DNA of 64,000 bases from Mesorhizobium muleiense (GTDB lineage Bacteria > Pseudomonadota > Alphaproteobacteria > Rhizobiales > Rhizobiaceae). Numbering within the stretch: position 1 is the stretch's first letter; every line of letters starts with the position of its first letter. The stretch is from contig NZ_FNEE01000003.1 in the NCBI RefSeq assembly GCF_900099905.1, forward strand, positions 1-64,000. The letters run 5' to 3'. Under the pieces are notes generated by a model. The model made no database searches, had not been told where the DNA came from, and saw only the letters and a list, made by a program, of their open reading frames with translations. The position numbers were made by a program, and so were the translations under genes. Shown piece by piece: positions 17,192 to 25,951 of this stretch.

Positions 17192-18451
17192 TTACTTCGC
17201 CGGCTTATACCAGCTGTCGAGGCCGTCCTGCAGCTTCTTGGCGGCAGCTTCCGGCGTATCGGTGCCATTGATGACGTTAGCCGATTCAACCCATGTCTCG
17301 TTTTCGAGGTTCGGCGTACCGCGGCCCAGGATCTGGTAAGTCGAGCGGATCGTCGACTTGCACTTGTCGCGCCAGGAGACGAATTCCTGGGCCAGCGGGT
17401 CTTCCATCTTCACCGGCGTCTTGTTCAGGCTGAAGAAGCCCGGCAGCGCGTTGGCGTAGATGGTGGCGAAATCCGGCGAGGCGACCCAGGTCAGGAAGGT
17501 CTTGGCTGCATCGGCATTCTTCGACGCCGCATTGAGGCCCATGCCGATGTCGGTGTGGTCTGAGATGTAGCAGGTGTCGCCGGCCTTCTGCACCGGCGGC
17601 GGGAACGCGCCCATCTTGAACTGCGCCTGGGTGTTGAACAGGCCGATCTCCCACGAGCCGGCCGGGTAGATGGCGGCGCGGCCGAGGGTAAACAGGTTCT
17701 GGCTGTCCGGATAGGTCTGCGCCTCGAAGCCGTCGCCGAGATAGGGCTTCCATTTGGCGAGTTCGGCAAACGGCGCGACCCACTGCGGGTCGGTCAGTTT
17801 TTGCTCGCCCTTGATCAGCGCGGTGCGGCCTTCCTCGCCCTTCCAGTAGTTCGGGCCGATGTTCTGGTAGCCCATTGTCGCGGCTTCCCAGAGGTCCTTG
17901 GTGCCCATCGCCATCGGGATGTAGGTGCCATCGGCCTTGATCTTATCGAGCGCGGCGTAGAATTCCTCATTGGTCGTCGGCACCTTGATGCCGAGCTGGT
18001 CGAAGGCGTCCTTGTTATAGATGAAGCCATGGATGACGGAAGCCATCGGCACGCAGAAGCTCGACTTGCCGTCGTCGGTCTGCCAGGCGGCCTTGGCGAC
18101 GTCGGAAAAATTCTCCATGCCGGGCAGCGTCGAGATATCGGCAAGATTGCCCTTCTTGAACAGCTCCAGCGACTTGTCGAACGGGCGGCAGGTGATCAGG
18201 TCGCCCGCCGAGCCGGCGGCGAGCTTGGCGCCCATCGCGGCGTCATATTCGGTCGGCGCCGACGGCGCGAACACCACCTTGATGCCCGGGTTCTTGGCCT
18301 CAAAAGCCGGGATCAGCTTGTCCTTCCAGATGGCAAGGTCGTCGCCGCGCCAGCTTTCGATGTTGAGCGTTACGTCCTGGGCATAGGCCATTCCGGCCGA
18401 GCCGAGAATGCTGGTGCCGAGAAGCAGTGCCGTCAGTAGTTTGGTTGTCAT
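17192..18451 (-). CDS. Sugar ABC transporter, extracellular solute-binding protein
   Basis: This 419-residue family-1 binding protein begins with a signal peptide (MTTKLLTALLLGTSILGSAG, cleavage near AYA/Q at residue 24) and continues VTLNIESWRGDDLAIWKDKL. PAGSWEIGLFN near residue 280 is a common motif of the group. It captures the sugar in the periplasm for the two permeases. It starts two bases after the murQ stop codon, so both are on one transcript from the NagQ-type promoter at about 19450. GlcNAc, MurNAc or a wall-derived disaccharide is the likely ligand, by context only. Confidence 0.92.
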   Translation of the reverse strand: MTTKLLTALLLGTSILGSAGMAYAQDVTLNIESWRGDDLAIWKDKLIPAFEAKNPGIKVVFAPSAPTEYDAAMGAKLAAGSAGDLITCRPFDKSLELFKKGNLADISTLPGMENFSDVAKAAWQTDDGKSSFCVPMASVIHGFIYNKDAFDQLGIKVPTTNEEFYAALDKIKADGTYIPMAMGTKDLWEAATMGYQNIGPNYWKGEEGRTALIKGEQKLTDPQWVAPFAELAKWKPYLGDGFEAQTYPDSQNLFTLGRAAIYPAGSWEIGLFNTQAQFKMGAFPPPVQKAGDTCYISDHTDIGMGLNAASKNADAAKTFLTWVASPDFATIYANALPGFFSLNKTPVKMEDPLAQEFVSWRDKCKSTIRSTYQILGRGTPNLENETWVESANVINGTDTPEAAAKKLQDGLDSWYKPAK

Positions 18452-18453
18452 GC

Positions 18454-19410
18454 TCAGTCTCCCTGTTGACCTTTTTCAGGTTCGGTTTTGAGAACAGAGG
18501 CTTTCTGCCTCATGCTCCCCTCGATCGCGGAAAGCGCCGGGCGCAGCTTCTGGCCGGTCCCTTCCAGCATCTTCTGCGCCGCATCGGCGCTGGCGGCGCC
18601 GGCGGCGAGCAGAATGGCGGTCTTGACGGCGCCGCCGCTGATCTCGAGCAGGCGCGCCGCATCGTCCCTGTCGCGTCCGCTGATGGCGGCGACGATGCGG
18701 GCAGCGCGGTCGCGCAGCTTGATGTTGTCGGCCATGAGATTGACCATATAGCCGTCATGGACATGGCCAAGATGGATGGCGGCCAGCGTCGACAGCATGT
18801 TGAGCGCAATCTTCTGGGCGGTGCCGGCGCCCATGCGCGTCGAGCCGGCGATCAGCTCCGGCGGCGTTTCGAGCAATATGGCGATGTCGGCCAGCCGAAG
18901 CAGCGGCGCATTCTTGTTGTTGGCGATGGCGATGGTCGCCGCCCCCCGGGCCCGGGCTTCCTCGAGCGCCCTGACCGCATAGGGCGTCGAGCCGCTGGCC
19001 GAGACCGCGATCAGGCAGTCGCCCTCGCCGATGCCGGCAGCGGCAACCGCTGCCGAGGCTTCGTCGGTGTCGTCCTCCGGCCCGCCGGCCAGTGCCTTGA
19101 AGGCATCGTCGCCACCGGCGATCAGGATGGCGATACGGTCGCGCTGAATGCCGAAGGTGCCCGGCAGCTCCAGCGCATCGGCGAGCGCCATCAGGCCCGA
19201 GCTGCCGGCTGCCGCGTAAGCGAGCTTGCCGCCGCTGTTCAGCCGGCTGGCGATGATCTCAGCGGCTTTGGCGATGGCCGGAACGGCGCCGCGCACCGCC
19301 TTGGCGGCCTCGATCTGCGCGTTGGCCAACGAGGAAAGGATGGCGTCCGGAGCCTGGATGTCCAGCCCCTCGGCATTCTGGTGAAGCGCTTCGGTACGCG
19401 TTTCGGCCAT
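18454..19410 (-). CDS. murQ: N-acetylmuramic acid 6-phosphate etherase
   Basis: The 318-residue protein is a SIS-fold etherase that removes D-lactate from MurNAc 6-phosphate to give GlcNAc 6-phosphate, feeding NagA. Recognisable family segments are LSSLANAQIEAAKAV near residue 25, AAAGSSGLMALADALELPGTFG near 62, ILIAGGDDAFKALAGGPEDD near 90, SASGSTPYAVRALEEAR near 130, and NMLSTLAAIHLGHVHDGYMV near 205. Start 19410 follows GGAGGGAAA; the 18 codons upstream run through the operator. It is first in the operon murQ, binding protein, two permeases, oxidoreductase, ATPase. Confidence 0.94.
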   Translation of the reverse strand: MAETRTEALHQNAEGLDIQAPDAILSSLANAQIEAAKAVRGAVPAIAKAAEIIASRLNSGGKLAYAAAGSSGLMALADALELPGTFGIQRDRIAILIAGGDDAFKALAGGPEDDTDEASAAVAAAGIGEGDCLIAVSASGSTPYAVRALEEARARGAATIAIANNKNAPLLRLADIAILLETPPELIAGSTRMGAGTAQKIALNMLSTLAAIHLGHVHDGYMVNLMADNIKLRDRAARIVAAISGRDRDDAARLLEISGGAVKTAILLAAGAASADAAQKMLEGTGQKLRPALSAIEGSMRQKASVLKTEPEKGQQGD

Positions 19411-19434
19411 CCGCTTTCCCTCCAATCCAGAAAA

Positions 19435-19453
19435 CAATACCAAAAAAATACCA
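19435..19453 (-). promoter_or_regulatory. NagQ-type operator before murQ
   Basis: Read on the minus strand this is TGGTATT-TTTT-TGGTATT, a direct repeat with an 11-base period, which matches the NagQ site I recall from comparative studies of GlcNAc regulons. It lies across a plausible promoter on that strand (TGGACA, 16-base spacer, TATTGT), so binding should block transcription of murQ and the transporter genes. Confidence 0.8.
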
Positions 19454-19570
19454 CTTGTCCACACGCATTAGCGATTTCCCTGCCTCGGAACTGGCCTTTC
19501 GTCAAAATGCATAGGTTTTTCAATAATATACGCCTTAATCTTTTTGAAACGAAAATTAAGCCTTGGCTAT

Positions 19571-19589
19571 TGGTATTTTATTGGTATTA
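19571..19589 (+). promoter_or_regulatory. NagQ-type operator before the kinase gene
   Basis: TGGTATT-TTAT-TGGTATT on the plus strand is the counterpart of the site before murQ. It covers the spacer and -10 of a plausible promoter (TTGGCT at 19563-19568, 16-base spacer, TATTAT at 19585-19590). Both sites therefore sit at the same place relative to their promoters, in opposite orientations. Confidence 0.82.
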
Positions 19590-19610
19590 TCCGCCAGGAG
19601 GAGAAATCGT

Positions 19611-20492
19611 GTGAAATTCGTGCTTGGCATCGATGGCGGCGGCACCAGCTGCAGGGCGGCTCTTGCAACGGTGGACGGGACTGTCGTCGGCCGCGCCAAG
19701 AGCGGTGCGGCCAACATCCGCACCGATCTCACCGGCGCCAGGGCCAACATCGTAGAGGCGGCAAGGCAGGCCTTTGTCGCCGCCGGGCAGGACCCCGAAC
19801 TGATCCCGCAGACCCCGGCCATCCTCGGCCTCGCCGGCGCCAATGTCGGCACCTACAGGCAGCAGCTCGAAGCGATCCTGCCGTTCAGCGTCAGCCGCGT
19901 CGAGACCGACGCCGAGATCGCGCTGGAAGGCGCGGTCGGCTCCGGTGACGGCGCCATGGCCATCCTCGGCACCGGCACCGCCTACATGGCGCGCAAAAAC
20001 GGCAAGTCGCGCGCCATCGGCGGCTGGGGATTCCAGGTTGGCGACCAGGGCAGCGGCGCCCGCATCGGCCGCGACCTGCTCGAGCAGACGCTGCTCGCCT
20101 ATGACGGCATCCGCCAGGGATCGCCGCTGACGCAGGCCATGCTCGCCATCTTCCGCGACAATCCCGAGGATTTGGTCGAGTTCACCACCAACGCAAAACC
20201 CGGCGATTTCGGCGGCTTCGCGCCCAAGGTTTTCGAGCATGCCGAAAAGGGCGACATCGTCGCCAACTGGATCCTCGACAAGGCAATCACCGATGTCGAG
20301 GCAGCACTTGGCGTGCTCGATCTCGGCGACGACGATCCGCTCTGCCTGCTTGGCGGGCTGGCGCCGCTGTATGCACCACGCCTGTCGGCGCGCTACCGGG
20401 CGCTGCTGAAGCCGCCGCTCGACGATGCGCTGGGCGGCGCCGTGCAGATGGCGGTGCGTGTCTTCGCCAAAGCAGCGGAGGCAACGCGATGA
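19611..20492 (+). CDS. BadF/BadG-type amino-sugar kinase (N-acetylglucosamine kinase, NagK-II type)
   Basis: The 293-residue ASKHA-fold kinase carries the phosphate-1 loop GIDGGGTSCRAALA (Asp8) and the phosphate-2 segment AILGTGTAYMARKNG near residue 120, followed by GGWGFQVGDQGSGARIGRDLL near 138, which is strongly conserved in GlcNAc kinases of the BadF family. It should make GlcNAc 6-phosphate. Some BadF kinases (MurK of Clostridium) also phosphorylate MurNAc, which would suit the linked murQ. The start is GTG 19611 with AGGAGGAG upstream; the frame before it lies in the operator. It overlaps the next gene by 4 bases (ATGA). Confidence 0.88.
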   Translation: MKFVLGIDGGGTSCRAALATVDGTVVGRAKSGAANIRTDLTGARANIVEAARQAFVAAGQDPELIPQTPAILGLAGANVGTYRQQLEAILPFSVSRVETDAEIALEGAVGSGDGAMAILGTGTAYMARKNGKSRAIGGWGFQVGDQGSGARIGRDLLEQTLLAYDGIRQGSPLTQAMLAIFRDNPEDLVEFTTNAKPGDFGGFAPKVFEHAEKGDIVANWILDKAITDVEAALGVLDLGDDDPLCLLGGLAPLYAPRLSARYRALLKPPLDDALGGAVQMAVRVFAKAAEATR

Positions 20493-21271
20493 GCGAGGCC
20501 GCCGATCAGATCTTCGCCATGCTGAAACAGTCGGCGCAAAGCGGCGCGCCGCTCTATCTGCAGCTCAGGAAGAGCATCGAGGACGCGGTCAATCGCGGCC
20601 TGATCGGGCCGGGCGACGCGCTGCCGTCCGAGCGCGACATCGCCAGCAAGGCCGACATTTCGCGGGTCACCGTGCGTAAGGCGGTGCAGGATCTGGTCAA
20701 GGGCGGCATCCTTGTCCAGCGTCACGGCTCCGGCACCTTCGTCGCGCCGCGGATGGAGCGCGTCGAGCAGTCGCTGTCGCGGCTGACGTCCTTCACCGAG
20801 GATATGGCGCGGCGCGGCATGGCGGTGCGTTCGGCCTGGCTCGACCGCGGCCTCTATGCGCCCTCGCCGGACGAGATGATGGTGCTCGGCCTGTCGTCGA
20901 ACGAACTGGTGGCGCGGGTGGCGCGGCTGCGCATTGCCAACGATACGCCGCTGGCGATCGAGCGCGCGGCACTGTCTGCCAGCGTGCTGCCCGACCCGGC
21001 GGCGATCGGGTCGTCGCTCTACGCGGCGCTTGAAACGACCGGCCATCGGCCGGTGCGGGCAGTGCAGCGCATCTCCGCCGCCAATCTCGGCGACGACGAC
21101 GCGCGCCTGCTCGAAGTGCCGTCAGGCATTGCCGGCCTGCACATCGAGCGTATTTCCTATCTGGCGAGCGGCAAGGTGATCGAATTCACCCGCTCGATCT
21201 ACAGGGGCGACGCCTATGATTTCGTCGCCGAGCTCCGGCTGAGCGGGCCGGGCGAAGAGGGCCGGCCATGA
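20489..21271 (+). CDS. nagQ: GntR family (HutC subfamily) regulator of amino-sugar use, NagQ-like
   Basis: The 260-residue regulator has an N-terminal winged helix (LPSERDIASKADISRVTVRK near residue 48, then GSGTFVA) and a C-terminal UTRA effector domain (about 110-250, with IERISYLASGKVIEFTRSIYRGD). It lies between the kinase and deaminase genes with 4-base overlaps at both ends, and the two TGGTATT-N4-TGGTATT sites are in the nearest promoters. It is therefore likely to repress its own operon and the murQ operon until an amino-sugar phosphate binds. The gene name rests on the operator match and context. Confidence 0.88.
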   Translation: MSEAADQIFAMLKQSAQSGAPLYLQLRKSIEDAVNRGLIGPGDALPSERDIASKADISRVTVRKAVQDLVKGGILVQRHGSGTFVAPRMERVEQSLSRLTSFTEDMARRGMAVRSAWLDRGLYAPSPDEMMVLGLSSNELVARVARLRIANDTPLAIERAALSASVLPDPAAIGSSLYAALETTGHRPVRAVQRISAANLGDDDARLLEVPSGIAGLHIERISYLASGKVIEFTRSIYRGDAYDFVAELRLSGPGEEGRP

Positions 21272-22314
21272 GCACAGTAAACACCCAAATGGGGATTACC
21301 CATATGCGGCGCGAGATCGAGGAGATCCCGGAGGCCACCGCGCGCCTGCTCGACGGTTCGGCGGCAGTGCTGATCGAGGCCGGGCGCGGCATTCGCGAGC
21401 GCGACCCAAACTTCGTCGTCACCGTGGCGCGCGGCTCCTCCGACCATGCCGCCACCTTCATGAAGTATGCGGTGGAACTGACCGCCGGCCTTGCCGTCGC
21501 GTCGGTCGGCCCGTCGATCGCTTCGATCTATGGCGCCAGGCTCAAGCTGGCCGGCTCGGCCTGCCTGGCGATCTCGCAGTCGGGCAAGAGCCCGGATATC
21601 GTCGCCCTGGCGCAAGCCGCGAGAGCCGGCGGTTCGCTGACCGTCGCCATCACCAACACCGCCGATTCGCCGCTGGCGCGGGCCTGCGATTATGCCATCG
21701 ACATCCTGGCCGGCCCGGAGCGCAGCGTCGCGGCGACGAAGACCTTCGTCAATTCAGCCGTCGCCGGCCTCGCCTTGATGGCGCATAGCACCGGCGACGA
21801 CAAGTTGCTGGCAGCGCTCGCCCGTTTGCCGGAACATTTCCGCAAGGCGATCGCCTGCGACTGGATGGCGCTGGCCAGCGCCCTTGAGACGCAGAAGTCT
21901 CTGTTCATCCTCGGTCGTGGTCCGTCCGCGGCGATCGCCAATGAGGCGGCGCTGAAATTCAAGGAAACCTGCGCCATGCACGCCGAGGCCTATAGTGCAG
22001 CCGAAGTCATGCATGGCCCGCTGGCGCTGGTCGGGCCTGACTTTCCGGTGCTGGCGCTCGCCGCCCGCGATGCTTCCGAGCCGTCGGTCGCGGAGGCCGC
22101 CGATAGCCTGGCGGCCAAGGGCGCGGCCGTCTTCGTGACTTCGTACAAGGCGACAAGCGCTCAGCACCTGCCGCATGTCGCCACCGGCCATCCACTGACC
22201 GACCCGCTGACGCTGATCGTGTCCTTCTATGGCTTCGTCGAGGCCTTTGCCCGCCATCGCGGTCTCGATCCGGACACGCCGCCCAATCTTCGCAAGGTGA
22301 CGGAAACCATATGA
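21268..22314 (+). CDS. SIS-domain glucosamine-6-phosphate deaminase (NagB-II type)
   Basis: The 348-residue protein has two SIS domains (about 35-165 and 195-325). MRREIEEIPEATARLL opens it, and ISQSGKSPDIVALAQAARAGG near residue 108 and AAEVMHGPLALVGP near 245 resemble the isomerase half of GlmS. This architecture is that of NagB-II (AgaS/FrlB relatives), which converts glucosamine 6-phosphate to fructose 6-phosphate and ammonia. It overlaps nagQ and nagA by 4 bases each, fitting the step after NagA. Confidence 0.9.
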   Translation: MSTVNTQMGITHMRREIEEIPEATARLLDGSAAVLIEAGRGIRERDPNFVVTVARGSSDHAATFMKYAVELTAGLAVASVGPSIASIYGARLKLAGSACLAISQSGKSPDIVALAQAARAGGSLTVAITNTADSPLARACDYAIDILAGPERSVAATKTFVNSAVAGLALMAHSTGDDKLLAALARLPEHFRKAIACDWMALASALETQKSLFILGRGPSAAIANEAALKFKETCAMHAEAYSAAEVMHGPLALVGPDFPVLALAARDASEPSVAEAADSLAAKGAAVFVTSYKATSAQHLPHVATGHPLTDPLTLIVSFYGFVEAFARHRGLDPDTPPNLRKVTETI

Positions 22315-23489
22315 GCGACCGTTTTGCCCTGACTGGCGCCCGGATTTTTGACGGCGACGACTGGCACGACGACGCTGCCCTTGTCGTGCGAGACGGTCTC
22401 GTTGAGGCCATCGTTGCCACCGGAGCCGTTCCGACCGGCGTCGTGCGGATCGAATCCGGCGGCGGCATGCTGGCACCGGGCTTCGTCGACCTGCAGGTCA
22501 ATGGCGGCGGCGGCATCATGCTCAACGACCATCCCGATGTTGCTTCGATCGAAACCATCTGCCGGGCGCACGCGCCGTTCGGCACGACCGCGCTGCTGCC
22601 GACGCTGATCACCGACACGCCTGAGATCACCGCAGCGGCGGTTGCCGCCGGTGCCGAGGCCGCAAGGCAAAACGTGCCTGGCTTTTTGGGCCTGCATCTC
22701 GAAGGCCCGCATCTGTCGGTCGCCCGTAAGGGCGCGCATGACCCGGCGCTGATCCGGCCGATGCTGGATGCCGACCAGGCGATGCTGATTGCGGCGCGGA
22801 AAATCCTGCCGGTGCTGCTGACGACTGTAGCGCCGGAATCGGTGGAGCCGGCGAGGGTTTCGGCGCTGGTCAAGGCCGGCATCGTCGTCAGCCTCGGCCA
22901 TTCCGACGCCGGTTATGCCAAGGCGCGCGCGTTCGCCGATGCCGGCGCAACAATGGTCACCCATCTGTTCAACGCCATGAGCCAGATCGGCAACCGCGAG
23001 CCGGGCCTGGCGGGTGCCGCCATCGATACAGGCACATTGTTTGCCGGGATCATCGCCGACGGCATCCATGTCGATCCCGCCACCATGGCCATCGCTTTGC
23101 GCGCCAAGCAGGGCCCCGCAAAAATTTTCCTCGTCACCGACGCGATGGCGACGATCGGCACCGACATGACCTCGTTCACGCTGAACGGCCGCGCCGTCTA
23201 CCGCAGGGACGGCAGCCTGCGGCTTGCCGACGGGACGCTGGCCGGCGCCGATCTCGACATGATCGCCGCCATCCGCTTCGTCCACCGCGTCGTCGGACTG
23301 GACCTGTCGGAGGCGCTGCGCATGGCTTCGCTCTATCCGGCGCAGGCGATCGGCCAATCACACCGGCTCGGGCGGTTCGCCAACGGCACCGCCGCCGATA
23401 TCGTTGCGCTGTCGGACGAATTGGACGTCAAGGGCGTCTGGATAGAAGGCAAGAGGGTTTTCGAGGTCGGTGTCGCAAAGGGCGCCTAA
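22311..23489 (+). CDS. nagA: N-acetylglucosamine-6-phosphate deacetylase
   Basis: The 392-residue amidohydrolase removes acetate from GlcNAc 6-phosphate. The motifs are GFVDLQVNGGGG near residue 60, the metal-binding Glu in LGLHLEGPHLSV near 128, LGHSDAGYAKARAFADAGA and VTHLFNAMS near 195-220, and the catalytic Asp in VTDAMATIG near 275. It ends the kinase-nagQ-deaminase-nagA operon and also receives the product of MurQ. The coupled start ATG overlaps the upstream stop (ATGA). Confidence 0.95.
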   Translation: MSDRFALTGARIFDGDDWHDDAALVVRDGLVEAIVATGAVPTGVVRIESGGGMLAPGFVDLQVNGGGGIMLNDHPDVASIETICRAHAPFGTTALLPTLITDTPEITAAAVAAGAEAARQNVPGFLGLHLEGPHLSVARKGAHDPALIRPMLDADQAMLIAARKILPVLLTTVAPESVEPARVSALVKAGIVVSLGHSDAGYAKARAFADAGATMVTHLFNAMSQIGNREPGLAGAAIDTGTLFAGIIADGIHVDPATMAIALRAKQGPAKIFLVTDAMATIGTDMTSFTLNGRAVYRRDGSLRLADGTLAGADLDMIAAIRFVHRVVGLDLSEALRMASLYPAQAIGQSHRLGRFANGTAADIVALSDELDVKGVWIEGKRVFEVGVAKGA

Positions 23490-23530
23490 GGTATCAGCCG
23501 TTCGGCCCGCAGCCTGAAGCGGGTGGTTGT

Positions 23531-24910
23531 TCAAGTGTCCCTCTTGTCCCCAATCACCTGGGCTGGCGCCGGAAGCCGCGGTGCAGACGGTCTCGCCGGT
23601 TTCGGCAGCAGGCGGCGCACGGCCGGCGCGGCCGCCACATCGTTCCTGGCGGCGAACAACTCGTGGTTCTTCTCGATGTCGTCGAGCTTGTAGCGATAAT
23701 TGACCATCAGGCCATGCGCCTGACGCAAGGCGCGGGGCGACAGATCGCCGAAAAGGTCGATGCGCTCCAGCCGCGCGCCATTGCCGAGATGGAACCGGGC
23801 GACCGGGTCGATCACCTTGCCAGACGCGGTGCGGGATTCGAGGAAATACTGTGCCGCAAGAGGAAGCAGCGCCGGGCCGACGCGGTCGCGAGCGGCAGCG
23901 TCCGCATGCCAACCCTCGACGGCGACGAGGTCCAGCACTTCGGCGGCGGAGGGGATGGTTTCGGCCTGCTCGGCCAGCCAGCGGGCAAAGCCCGGCACTG
24001 GCGACAACGTGACGAAATCGGTCAGGCCGGGAAGGTCGCGGCGCAGATCCTCGACCACCTGCTTGATCAGAAAATTGCCGAAGGAGATGCCGCGCAAGCC
24101 CTCCTGGCAGTTGGAGATGGAATAGAACACCGCCGTCGTGGCCAGCCGGGGCGGCACCGGCGGCCGCTCATCGGCGAGCAGCTCGGCGATCGTCGTCGGC
24201 ATCGCCCGGGTCAGCGCGACCTCGACGAAGATCAGCGGCTCGTCGCCGAGCTGCGGATGAAAGAACGCATAGCAGAGCCGGTCGGCCGGCTCGATCCGGC
24301 GGCGCAGATCGTCCCAGGTGTGGATGGCATGCACCGCCTCGTAGCGGATGATCTTTTCCAGGATGTTGGCCGGCGTCGACCAGTCGATCCGCCGCAGCAC
24401 CAGGAAGCCGCGGTTGAACCACGACGACAGCAGGTGGGTGAAGTCGGCATCGACGATGGCGAGATCGGGCGATGTGGGGAGCCGGGCGAGCAGATCCTCG
24501 CGCATGCGCACCAGCGTCTCGATGCCGCCGGGCGCCAGGTTCAGACGGCGCAGGAGCTCCTGCCTGGCCGGCTCGGCGGCGTCGTGCAGGGCAAGTGCCG
24601 AGCGATCGTCCGGCGTGGCGCGATAAGCATCCACCGCGGCGGCAAGCCTGGCGTGATCGGTGCCGAAACGATCGCGCAGCACATGCAGGAAAGCCAGCCT
24701 GCCGTCGGCGCCGAGGGTGCGCCAGCGATCGAGTATTTCTCTTGCATAGGCGACGCCCGATGCCTCGCCCTGGCTGGAAAGCAGACGGACGCACAGACGT
24801 GCCAGGCTGTCGGCCGAAACCGGCTCGTCACCGCGCACGAGGTTCAGCATCATCCGACCGCGGTCGGCGATGGTGTTCAGCAGGTCAGCGAAGAAAGGGC
24901 TGCGGTTCAT
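23531..24910 (-). CDS. Malonyl-CoA decarboxylase
   Basis: This 459-residue cytoplasmic enzyme of the MCD family (called MatA in rhizobial malonate operons) converts malonyl-CoA to acetyl-CoA and CO2. The helical N-terminal region runs to about 165. The catalytic part contains the conserved VFYSISNCQEGLRGISFGNF near 265, with the active-site Ser, and a C-terminal VARFHLGNGARLERIDLFGD near 375. Synthetase and carrier genes (matB, matC) are not in the window, so it stands alone. It ends 41 bases from convergent nagA. Possible operators lie at 24989-25035. Confidence 0.92.
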   Translation of the reverse strand: MNRSPFFADLLNTIADRGRMMLNLVRGDEPVSADSLARLCVRLLSSQGEASGVAYAREILDRWRTLGADGRLAFLHVLRDRFGTDHARLAAAVDAYRATPDDRSALALHDAAEPARQELLRRLNLAPGGIETLVRMREDLLARLPTSPDLAIVDADFTHLLSSWFNRGFLVLRRIDWSTPANILEKIIRYEAVHAIHTWDDLRRRIEPADRLCYAFFHPQLGDEPLIFVEVALTRAMPTTIAELLADERPPVPPRLATTAVFYSISNCQEGLRGISFGNFLIKQVVEDLRRDLPGLTDFVTLSPVPGFARWLAEQAETIPSAAEVLDLVAVEGWHADAAARDRVGPALLPLAAQYFLESRTASGKVIDPVARFHLGNGARLERIDLFGDLSPRALRQAHGLMVNYRYKLDDIEKNHELFAARNDVAAAPAVRRLLPKPARPSAPRLPAPAQVIGDKRDT

Positions 24911-24988
24911 CGATCCGATCGTCGAAGAGGAGCCTGCGGGAGGGTCCGGAGAGACATGAGGGTGAGACAGAGAATATGGATGGTAGTT

Positions 24989-25035
24989 TTGGATATGCCA
25001 ATAAGATCGCCAAAAATGGACAAGGCCATTTTGGC
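24989..25035. promoter_or_regulatory. Two dyads upstream of malonyl-CoA decarboxylase
   Basis: TTGG-ATATG-CCAA (24989-25001) is followed by GCCAAAAATGG (25009-25019), whose complement CCATTTTGGC lies at 25026-25035. The patch is AT-rich compared with its surroundings and lies 80-125 bases before the gene start, as an operator would. No regulator gene adjoins it. Confidence 0.4.
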
Positions 25036-25141
25036 TGGGGATCGCATGTCACGAGCACAAGCGCACCGGCGTCGGCCAACGAATTCCTGACCGGCTGGGA
25101 GAACAGCGCGTGCCGGTGACGGCGCGCCGGCAGCGGCTGCG

Positions 25142-25819
25142 TCAGCCGGCCACCTGGTCGGCCGCTGTCCTGATCGCCTCGATGTTCGCCCGATAGGCTT
25201 CGACGCTGCCGCCCTTGAAGATAGCCGCACCGGCGACCAGCACGCTGGCGCCGGCTGCGGTGACCAAAGGTGCTGTTTGCGACGAGATGCCGCCGTCGAT
25301 CTCGATCCGGATCGGCCGATTGCCGATCAGCGCCTTCACCCGCTTCACCTTGTCGACGACTTCTGGAATGAAGGCCTGGCCGCCAAAACCCGGATTGACG
25401 GTCATGATCAGGATCAGATCGAGCCGGTCGAGCACATATTCGATCGCCGTTTCCGGCGTCGCCGGGTTGAGCGACACGCCGGCCTGCTTGCCGAGGTCCC
25501 TGATCGTCTGCAACGAACGGTCGAGATGCGGCCCGGCCTCGGCATGCACCGTCATGCCGTCGCAGCCGGCTTCGGCAAACGCCTGCAGATAGGGATCGGC
25601 CGGCGCGATCATCAGATGGCAGTCGAAGAAGGTTTTGGTGCGGTTGCGGATCGCCTTGATCACCGGCGGGCCGAAGGTGATGTTGGGCACGAAATGCCCG
25701 TCCATGACGTCGAGATGGATCCAGTCGGCGCCGGCCGCCACCACCGCCTCGACCTCGTCGCCGAGCTTCGAAAAATCCGACGCCAGCACAGATGGCGCGA
25801 TCAGGGTCTTGTGAGCCAT
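25142..25819 (-). CDS. rpe: Ribulose-phosphate 3-epimerase
   Basis: The 225-residue TIM barrel interconverts ribulose 5-phosphate and xylulose 5-phosphate. The metal and catalytic motifs are [15 protein letters not shown] near residue 8, [20 protein letters not shown] near 35, DCHLMI near 65, [15 protein letters not shown] near 140, and EIDGGI near 175. I chose ATG 25819 ([10 protein letters not shown]), preceded by GGGAAG. The longer frame adds 35 residues without family similarity. It was not seen to share an operon with neighbours. Confidence 0.95.
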   Translation of the reverse strand: MAHKTLIAPSVLASDFSKLGDEVEAVVAAGADWIHLDVMDGHFVPNITFGPPVIKAIRNRTKTFFDCHLMIAPADPYLQAFAEAGCDGMTVHAEAGPHLDRSLQTIRDLGKQAGVSLNPATPETAIEYVLDRLDLILIMTVNPGFGGQAFIPEVVDKVKRVKALIGNRPIRIEIDGGISSQTAPLVTAAGASVLVAGAAIFKGGSVEAYRANIEAIRTAADQVAG

Positions 25820-25951
25820 GTTCGCTTCCCGTTCTTGAGTCCGCCTTCGCCGTAATCGTCTCAGCGCTGCTTGTCGACAGGAATCCGGTGCCTGCGCGCA
25901 AAGGAGCGAGGCAGCGTCGGCCACCTCTCTCCCTGTTCAAGCGTCGCGACT

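Noticed and set aside
23663..25090. Plus-strand open frame of 475 codons opposite malonyl-CoA decarboxylase
   Set aside because: Antisense to a gene with clear family motifs; composition typical of a shadow frame.
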